Positions 58,497 through 64,000 of a stretch of 64,000 nt of DNA are shown piece by piece (position 1 is the stretch's first letter; every line of letters starts with the position of its first letter). The notes under the pieces are model-generated. The model saw only the letters and a program-made list of their open reading frames with translations. It searched no databases and was not told where the DNA came from. Source of the stretch: an uncultured Lachnospiraceae bacterium (GTDB lineage Bacteria > Bacillota > Clostridia > Lachnospirales > Lachnospiraceae); the NCBI GenBank assembly GCA_910589385.1, contig CAJUTU010000001.1:62001-126000 (forward strand), read 5' to 3'. The position numbers and the translations under genes are program-made.

Positions 58497-59510
58497 CTAC
58501 AGTAATGTTCCAAAATGCTTGATTGTTCTTACCATCTGGCTTGTGTAAGAATTCTCATTGTCATACCATGAAACAACCTGTACTTCTGTTGTGCCGTCGC
58601 CAACTGGCAGAGCCATTGTCTGTGTAGCATCAAACAGAGAACCATATCTCATACCTACGATATCGCTGGATACGATCTCGTCTGTGTTGTATCCGAAGGA
58701 CTCGTTAGAAGCTGCTTTCATAGCTTCGTTGATCTGGTCAACAGTTACTTCACCTTCTACAACTGCTGTCAGGATTGTAGTTGATCCTGTCGGAGTCGGG
58801 ATACGCTGAGCAGCGCCGATCAGCTTTCCGTTCAGTTCTGGAATAACCAGGCCGATAGCCTTTGCAGCACCTGTGCTGTTCGGAACGATATTCACTGCTG
58901 CTGCACGGGATCTTCTCAGATCGCCTTTTCTCTGTGGTCCGTCAAGTGTCATCTGGTCGCCTGTGTAAGCGTGGATGGTGCACATGATACCGGACTTGAT
59001 GGTTGCAAGGTCATTCAACGCCTTTGCCATCGGAGCCAGGCAGTTTGTTGTACAGGAAGCTGCGGAGATGATCTGATCATCTTTTGTCAGCTTGTCATGG
59101 TTTACATTGTAAACGATAGTCGGAAGATCATTTCCAGCCGGAGCTGAGATGATAACGTACTTTGCACCTGCGTCAATATGAGCCTGTGCTTTTGCCTTGG
59201 ATGTATAGAAGCCTGTACACTCAAGAACAACGTCTACACCGATCTCTCCCCAAGGAAGCTCTGCTGCACTTGCTTTTGCATAGATCTTGATTTCCTTGCC
59301 GTCAACAGTGATAGAATCTTCGCCAGATGTTACCTTATCTGCTAATTCATACTTGCCCTGTGTTGAATCATACTTCAACAGGTGAGCCAGCATCTTCGGG
59401 GATGTCAAATCGTTGATCGCTACGATCTCAAACCCTTCTGCTCCGAACATCTGTCTGAATGCAAGACGTCCAATACGTCCAAATCCATTAATCGCTACTT
59501 TTACTGCCAT
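58497..59510 (-). CDS. gapA: Glyceraldehyde-3-phosphate dehydrogenase
   Basis: Oxidises glyceraldehyde-3-phosphate with NAD. A 337-residue type I enzyme: NAD site VAINGFGRIGRLAFRQM, catalytic ASCTTNCLAP (nucleophile Cys), and the C-terminal WYDNENSYTSQMV. AINDLTS after the second strand fits NAD preference. AGGAGG lies before the ATG; promoter and Rex-like site upstream. Confidence 0.97.
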   Translation of the reverse strand: MAVKVAINGFGRIGRLAFRQMFGAEGFEIVAINDLTSPKMLAHLLKYDSTQGKYELADKVTSGEDSITVDGKEIKIYAKASAAELPWGEIGVDVVLECTGFYTSKAKAQAHIDAGAKYVIISAPAGNDLPTIVYNVNHDKLTKDDQIISAASCTTNCLAPMAKALNDLATIKSGIMCTIHAYTGDQMTLDGPQRKGDLRRSRAAAVNIVPNSTGAAKAIGLVIPELNGKLIGAAQRIPTPTGSTTILTAVVEGEVTVDQINEAMKAASNESFGYNTDEIVSSDIVGMRYGSLFDATQTMALPVGDGTTEVQVVSWYDNENSYTSQMVRTIKHFGTLL

Positions 59511-59594
59511 GATTAATTCCTCCTAAAAGTTTAAAATATTAACTGTAACACAGTTATCCTGGTGAACTTCCAACAAACATAAATCAGGCGCAGT

Positions 59595-59612
59595 TTGTTA
59601 AACATTCATCAA
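59595..59612. promoter_or_regulatory. Possible Rex-like site at the gapA start point
   Basis: TTGTTAA-ACAT-TCATCAA: one half matches the clostridial Rex consensus exactly, the other at five of seven positions. It lies immediately downstream of the predicted start point. Confidence 0.35.
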
Positions 59613-59620
59613 CTAAAAAT

Positions 59621-59649
59621 ATTGTACTAAATGAAAAACAAAAATTCAA
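59621..59649 (-). promoter_or_regulatory. Promoter of gapA
   Basis: Minus-strand TTGAAT, 17 bases, TACAAT, leaving a leader of about 105 bases before the ATG. Confidence 0.65.
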
Positions 59650-59750
59650 GTACTAAATCCATTTTTCTGGAAGTTTGTGTAAATCTTATACCCGGCATAT
59701 ACCTCTTTTGGCTATTTATGATAGATGCATTCTCTTTTTGAAACTTTGAC

Positions 59751-60566
59751 CTATAATTTTATAAAGTCCGGCTTTCGCCCTTTAAATTGCGTATAATACC
59801 GGAATCCGCACTCTTGAAGGATCTGTCCGGCTTTCTGGAACTCATAGGCAACGTGCTCCGGCTTGTGTCCGTCCGACCCAACAGTGATGATTTCCCCGCC
59901 CAGTTCCCGGTAACGTTTCAGCACATCCGGGTGTGGATGGCAGAATCCAAGCCCATATTTAAGCCCCGCCGTATTCAGCTCGATCCCCTTCCCCATCTCG
60001 ATCACTTTTTTCAGAATCTCATCCAGATATGGCGCAAACGAGGCATAGGAATATTCCTTTGCTTGATATGTCCCATACCGCACGATATAGTCCAGATGCC
60101 CCAGCACGTCAAATGTCTCCACATTTTTCAGGCATTCCAACATCTTCTGGAATGTCAGCCGGTAAAGCTCTGCATCCGTAAGATCGGAAAAAGCTTCTCT
60201 ATAATAAGGGTCTTTTTGATCCACCACATGAAGCGAGCCGATGACAAAATCAAAGGGATATTTCTCCGTGATCTCCTTGCAGAATTTTCCCAGATGTGGC
60301 TGCAGGCCAAGCTCGATCCCAATGCGGATCTCAAGCTTTCCCTCATACTGTTTCTGTAATGTTTTTAATTGGGCAAAATATGTTTCCACATCAAAAAGAA
60401 ACGCATTCTCTCCCATCCCTTCATAAAACGGATAATCTTGATCCATGTGATCCGTAATACAGATGGTATCCAGGCCTTTTTTTAACGCCCCCTCTGCCAT
60501 AGATTCCAAAGCCGCGTCACTATCCGTAGAAAATACCGTATGCATATGAAAATCACCGGTGATCAT
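59751..60566 (-). CDS. PHP-domain histidinol-phosphatase-like protein (HisJ family)
   Basis: A 271-residue metal-dependent phosphoesterase. Metal-binding motifs: DFHMHTVFSTDS at the start, CITDHMD, VIGSLHVVD, LGHLDYI and a late SDGHKP. The HisJ family dephosphorylates histidinol phosphate, but no other histidine gene is present here, so it may be another phosphoesterase. Its ATG overlaps the mnmA stop by four bases (ATGA), so the two are translationally coupled. Confidence 0.83.
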   Translation of the reverse strand: MITGDFHMHTVFSTDSDAALESMAEGALKKGLDTICITDHMDQDYPFYEGMGENAFLFDVETYFAQLKTLQKQYEGKLEIRIGIELGLQPHLGKFCKEITEKYPFDFVIGSLHVVDQKDPYYREAFSDLTDAELYRLTFQKMLECLKNVETFDVLGHLDYIVRYGTYQAKEYSYASFAPYLDEILKKVIEMGKGIELNTAGLKYGLGFCHPHPDVLKRYRELGGEIITVGSDGHKPEHVAYEFQKAGQILQECGFRYYTQFKGRKPDFIKL

Positions 60567-61648
60567 AAGATGGTCCCACCTCCCAGTACATATTCTCCGT
60601 CATAGAACACTGCTGCCTGCCCCGGCGTGACTGCCCGCTGCGGTTCTTCAAACATACACGTTATCTCGTCCTCTCCGGTTTTCTCAATGGTTCCCCATGT
60701 CCCTTTATGGTTATAACGTATTTTTACAAATACACGCTTTGGCTCTGTCAGATCGTCCACAGACATAAAATTCAATTCCGACACTTTCATGGAATCCGCC
60801 AGGGATTCCTCATAGGACCCAATGACCACTTCATTCGTCTTTGGCCGGATCTCCAGAACAAATACGGGATATCCCAATGCGAGCCCAAGCCCTTTACGCT
60901 GTCCTACAGTATAATGAATGATTCCTTTATGCTTTCCCAGGACGTTTCCATCCCTTGTCACAAAATTCCCTTCTCCTAAAAGTTTTTTCCCCTCAGAACT
61001 TTTTACAGAATCTTCTATAAAAGACGCATAATCCCCGTCCGGCACAAAACAGATATCCTGGCTGTCTGGTTTCTCCGCCACTGGAAGGCTGATTTTTTCC
61101 GCAATCCTGCGTATCTCTTCTTTGGAATATTCTCCTACAGGCATTAGGGTATGCTTTAGCTGCTCCTGTGTCAGGTTATATAACGCATAAGTCTGATCCT
61201 TGGCAGATGCCGCCGAACGTCGGATGGAATATCTGCCGTCCATAAGCTTCGCTATCCTTGCATAATGCCCTGTAGCAATATAGTCAGCTCCAATCGACAC
61301 GCTTCTGGACAGAAGGGATTCCCATTTCACATAACGGTTGCAGGCAATGCATGGATTAGGTGTGCGTCCTTTCAAATATTCATCTGTAAAATAGTCGATT
61401 ACAAATTTCTGGAACTCCTGCTTAAAGTTCATCACATAATAAGGAATTTCCAAACGTGCCGCAACGCGCCTGGCATCCTCCACGGCAGACAGACCGCAGC
61501 ACCCACCGTTCTCCTCCTGCAGCGCTGCGTCTTCATCCTGCCAGATCTGCATGGTGACTCCGATCACCTCATAACCTTGTTCCTTCAAAAGATATGCGGC
61601 CACAGAAGAATCTACACCGCCAGACATCCCCACTACAACCTTGCTCAT
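60563..61648 (-). CDS. mnmA: tRNA-specific 2-thiouridylase
   Basis: Forms 2-thiouridine at the wobble position of Lys, Glu and Gln tRNAs. A 361-residue enzyme with the PP-loop MSGGVDSSVAAYLL, the catalytic cysteines in GRTPNPCIACN and SQDICFVPDGDY, and conserved GHYARI. Its ATG overlaps the nifU stop (TGATG). Coupling to nifS-nifU indicates that NifS supplies the sulfur. Confidence 0.96.
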   Translation of the reverse strand: MSKVVVGMSGGVDSSVAAYLLKEQGYEVIGVTMQIWQDEDAALQEENGGCCGLSAVEDARRVAARLEIPYYVMNFKQEFQKFVIDYFTDEYLKGRTPNPCIACNRYVKWESLLSRSVSIGADYIATGHYARIAKLMDGRYSIRRSAASAKDQTYALYNLTQEQLKHTLMPVGEYSKEEIRRIAEKISLPVAEKPDSQDICFVPDGDYASFIEDSVKSSEGKKLLGEGNFVTRDGNVLGKHKGIIHYTVGQRKGLGLALGYPVFVLEIRPKTNEVVIGSYEESLADSMKVSELNFMSVDDLTEPKRVFVKIRYNHKGTWGTIEKTGEDEITCMFEEPQRAVTPGQAAVFYDGEYVLGGGTIL

Positions 61649-62085
61649 CAGTACTCCTCTTCTTCCTCACCCTCATGGATATCAGCCTTTGGCTTTTCCA
61701 GGCCTTCGATCTTGATCCCGTTCTTTTCTGCATAATCCCAAAGAGCAGCATGGATGGCCTCCTCCGCAAGCAGAGAACAGTGCACTTTCACCGGCGGCAG
61801 GCCGTCAAGCGCCTCCATCACGGCTTTGTTCGTAACTTCCATTGCTTCCTGTATATTTTTGCCCTTTACCAGCTCCGTCGCCATACTGCTGGTGGCAACG
61901 GCAGCGCCGCAGCCAAATGTCTTAAATTTGACATCACGAATGATCTGGTTTTCATCAATATCCAGATAAATACGCATGATATCCCCGCATTTTGCATTGC
62001 CGACAGTCCCTACGCCGCTGGCATTTTCAATTTCTCCTACATTTCTTGGATTCTGGAAATGATCCATCACTTTTTCTGTATACAT
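61648..62085 (-). CDS. nifU: NifU-like iron-sulfur cluster scaffold
   Basis: A 145-residue scaffold of the IscU/NifU N-terminal type. The three ligand cysteines are in GNAKCGDI, KTFGCGAAVAT and VKVHCSLLAEEA. The C-terminus is strongly acidic (HEGEEEEEY), as in many clostridial forms. GGAGG precedes the ATG at 62085; a frame to 62148 would run into the hairpin repeat. It receives sulfur from NifS encoded upstream. Confidence 0.95.
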   Translation of the reverse strand: MYTEKVMDHFQNPRNVGEIENASGVGTVGNAKCGDIMRIYLDIDENQIIRDVKFKTFGCGAAVATSSMATELVKGKNIQEAMEVTNKAVMEALDGLPPVKVHCSLLAEEAIHAALWDYAEKNGIKIEGLEKPKADIHEGEEEEEY

Positions 62086-62104
62086 AACGATTCCTCCTAT
62101 TTGT

Positions 62105-62204
62105 AACCAATTTGCATTGCAAATTGATTGCCTGCTGAATATAACCACTTACATAGCAAGTGATTGCCTGCCCGCCATCTGCCAGGCAGATTTTAAATGC
62201 GGGC
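62105..62204. repeat. Bipartite intergenic hairpin repeat, copy B (double)
   Basis: Two module-1 hairpins in tandem, each ending in GCCTG: AACCAATTT...AAATTGATT (62105-62129) and AACCACTT...AAGTGATT (62143-62165). Then module 2: GCCCGC...GCGGGC (62170-62204) enclosing a perfect palindrome ATCTGCC-A-GGCAGAT, then AATT. Same order and orientation as 22202-22264. Confidence 0.6.
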
Positions 62205-62233
62205 AATTAATATGATACTTTATTCTACTATTC

Positions 62234-63418
62234 TTAAACATTCTGTTTTTTTATAAAATCTTCATACAGCGGAGACATATTCCGCAGGTTCTGAACGATT
62301 TCCTTCAAGGCATCTACAACCACATCAATATCTTCCTTTGTAGTATCTTCCCCCAATGTCATGCGCAAAGACCCATGGGCAATCTCATGGGGCAGCCCGA
62401 TCGCCAGAAGTACATGGGATGGGTCTAAGGAGCCGGACGTACATGCGGAGCCGCTGGATGCACAGATTCCTTTCATGTCCAGCATGATCAACAGCGATTC
62501 TCCCTCCACAAACCGGAAGCTGAAATTCACATTATTGGGAAGCCTCCTAAGACGGTCGCCGTTCAGACGGCAGTACGGAATCTCCGCTTCAATCCGTGAA
62601 ATCATATGATCCCGCAGTTCTTTTTCTTTTCCCGTACGTTCTTCCATCGTCCGTGCCGCACGCTCTGCCGCTGTACCGATCCCCACGATCCCAGGTACGT
62701 TTTCTGTCCCTGCACGGCGTTTCCTCTCCTGAGCGCCGCCGTGGATAAAGGAACGGATTTTTACACCTTTGCGGATATACAAAAAGCCGATTCCCTTTGG
62801 ACCGTTCAGCTTATGTCCGCTTGCACTGAGCATATCAATATGCAGCTCATCTACACTGATCGGCACCTGGCCAAATGCCTGTACCGCGTCTGTATGGAAC
62901 AGGATGCCATGCTCATGGGCAATTTCTCCGATTTCTGCAACAGGCTGGATCGTCCCGATCTCGTTATTGGCAAACATAATGGAAATCAGGATGGTATCTT
63001 CCCGAATCGATGCTTTCAACTGTTCTAAGTTAACAATTCCATATTCGTCTACGTCCAGATAAGTCACATCATATCCCTTTTTCTCCAGATATTCACAAGT
63101 GTGCAAGATTGCATGATGTTCAATCTTGCTTGTGATAATATGCTTTCCTTTTGAGGCATAGGCTTCTGCTGTAGCGATCAATGCCCAGTTATCTGACTCA
63201 CTTCCGCCTGCCGTAAAGTAAATCTCTTCACATTTTGCTCCAAGCACATTGGCAATTTTCTCGCGATAACCTGTAATCACCTCTTTATTTGCAGAGGCGA
63301 ACCCATAGATACTGGATGGATTCCCGTAATTCTCTGTAAAATACGGAAGCATCGCCTCCACTACTTCCGGTGCGGTCCTGGTCGTCGCCGCATTATCCAG
63401 ATAAATGATTTTTCCCAT
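62234..63418 (-). CDS. nifS: Cysteine desulfurase
   Basis: A 394-residue PLP enzyme that takes sulfur from cysteine for Fe-S clusters and tRNA thiolation. PLP lysine in SASGHKLNGPKGIGFLY, the persulfide Cys in SSGSACTSGSLDPSH, and the N-terminal IYLDNAATTRTAPEV. AGGAGG precedes the ATG. The gene follows the Rrf2 regulator after 106 bases. Confidence 0.96.
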   Translation of the reverse strand: MGKIIYLDNAATTRTAPEVVEAMLPYFTENYGNPSSIYGFASANKEVITGYREKIANVLGAKCEEIYFTAGGSESDNWALIATAEAYASKGKHIITSKIEHHAILHTCEYLEKKGYDVTYLDVDEYGIVNLEQLKASIREDTILISIMFANNEIGTIQPVAEIGEIAHEHGILFHTDAVQAFGQVPISVDELHIDMLSASGHKLNGPKGIGFLYIRKGVKIRSFIHGGAQERKRRAGTENVPGIVGIGTAAERAARTMEERTGKEKELRDHMISRIEAEIPYCRLNGDRLRRLPNNVNFSFRFVEGESLLIMLDMKGICASSGSACTSGSLDPSHVLLAIGLPHEIAHGSLRMTLGEDTTKEDIDVVVDALKEIVQNLRNMSPLYEDFIKKQNV

Positions 63419-63524
63419 ATCTGTATTCCTCCTAAAATGTATATTTCATATAAATACCCGCACAAAAATGCGGATGTTATAAAGTAACTGTGCCAACATA
63501 GATCACAATTATTGCTGTCGATTA

Positions 63525-63983
63525 TTAATTTTTACAGGCTGCATGATCCGGGATATCCTGACACTCCATGTTCCTGCTCTCCTGCACCAGTTGATCCAGT
63601 TTCATCTCGTCCACCGTCCGGTTAATGCTTTCGTTGATCTTCTGCCAGACATATTTCGTCACACAGCTATCCGCGATCTGGCATCCCTCTTCCGAATTCA
63701 ACGCCGAGCAATCTACCGGGTCCAGGCTTCCTTCCAATGCCCGTAAGATATCTCCCACGGAAATCTCAGACGCATCCTTCGCAAGAACATATCCGCCGCC
63801 TGCCCCCCGTATACTTTTCACGAGCCCGCTTTTCTTTAACATTCCCATCAGTTGTTCCAGATAGCGCTCTGAGATATTCTGCCGGTCCGAAATGCTTGTA
63901 ATAGAAACCGGAGCCCCTTCACCGGCTTGTGCCAGATCGATCAATGCGCGCAATCCATATCTGCCCTTTGTTGATAATTTCAA
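63525..63983 (-). CDS. iscR: Rrf2-family regulator, IscR-like
   Basis: A 152-residue winged-helix regulator that probably senses Fe-S status and controls the nifS-nifU operon. It begins KLSTKGRYGLRALIDLAQ, has the recognition helix NISERYLEQLMGMLKKSGLV and GAGGGYVLAK wing, and the cluster cysteines in DCSALNSEEGCQIADSC. The start codon is TTG at 63983, with GAGG eight bases upstream; the promoter would be off the right edge of the window. Confidence 0.92.
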   Translation of the reverse strand: MKLSTKGRYGLRALIDLAQAGEGAPVSITSISDRQNISERYLEQLMGMLKKSGLVKSIRGAGGGYVLAKDASEISVGDILRALEGSLDPVDCSALNSEEGCQIADSCVTKYVWQKINESINRTVDEMKLDQLVQESRNMECQDIPDHAACKN

Positions 63984-64000
63984 CTTCCTAACCTCTGCTT

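Noticed and set aside
1..64000. tRNA, rRNA, tmRNA, CRISPR arrays, insertion sequences, prophage genes
   Set aside because: I read the intergenic regions on both strands and found none. A covariance-model scan would be needed to exclude small RNAs.

Overview
This 64 kb window reads as chromosomal DNA from an anaerobic, spore-forming Firmicute, most likely a Lachnospiraceae-type clostridium. The evidence is SpoVT, an omega/Gmk/YicC cluster, RimO-PgsA-CinA, a four-subunit pyruvate:ferredoxin oxidoreductase (PFOR), a clostridial-style NifS/NifU pair, type A RNase P RNA and many ferredoxin-like proteins. Nearly all genes lie on the minus strand. I see no rRNA, tRNA, CRISPR array, insertion sequence or prophage; a lone tyrosine recombinase is the only mobility-type gene.

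Layout. 0-16 kb: sugar-type binding lipoprotein, UvrD-like helicase, gltX, a membrane-anchored leucine-rich-repeat protein, purB-purF, an amino-acid ABC transporter, spoVT, a PduL-type phosphotransacylase, yqeY, an AEC permease and trmO. 16-20.6 kb: a solitary integrase, a LysR regulator divergent from an unusual SemiSWEET-SGNH fusion, and an AspT/YidE-type exchanger. 20.7-34.2 kb, the centrepiece: NifU-like protein, GGGtGRT protein, a malate/lactate dehydrogenase carrying the malate-type arginine, hdrBCA, flxDCBA-like electron-input genes, a soluble fumarate reductase (two subunits, no membrane anchor) and two-subunit class I fumarase. 34.4-45.4 kb: housekeeping genes (cinA, pgsA, rimO, rpoZ, gmk, yicC, bioY, rqcH, a DUF815 ATPase, pheA). 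45.5-51.3 kb: pyrBI with a long leader, rnpB, rnhA, a Mog-like gene, an MTA/SAH-deaminase-type hydrolase and purine nucleoside phosphorylase. 51.3-59.5 kb: porBADG and lower glycolysis (gpmI, tpiA, pgk, gapA). 59.7-64 kb: an iscR-nifS-nifU-mnmA-hisJ-like sulfur/Fe-S operon.

How the genes fit together. The central cluster can be read as oxaloacetate -> malate -> fumarate -> succinate, with the last step drawing electrons from an NAD(P)H-oxidising Flx-Hdr assembly. Because the HdrABC/FlxD modules resemble flavin-based electron-bifurcating complexes and no quinone-binding anchor is encoded, I propose a cytoplasmic, possibly ferredoxin-coupled fumarate reductase. The nearby AspT/SucE-family exchanger could move the C4-dicarboxylates. 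A Rex-like operator overlaps the promoter in front of the dehydrogenase, which fits NADH-responsive control. This system is the window's best candidate for something new; the individual families are known, the combined function is inference.

Other signals worth attention: two families of short palindromic intergenic repeats, a SemiSWEET-SGNH fusion with a strong internal ribosome-binding site, a BirA-type operator at bioY, and a candidate pyrBI leader.
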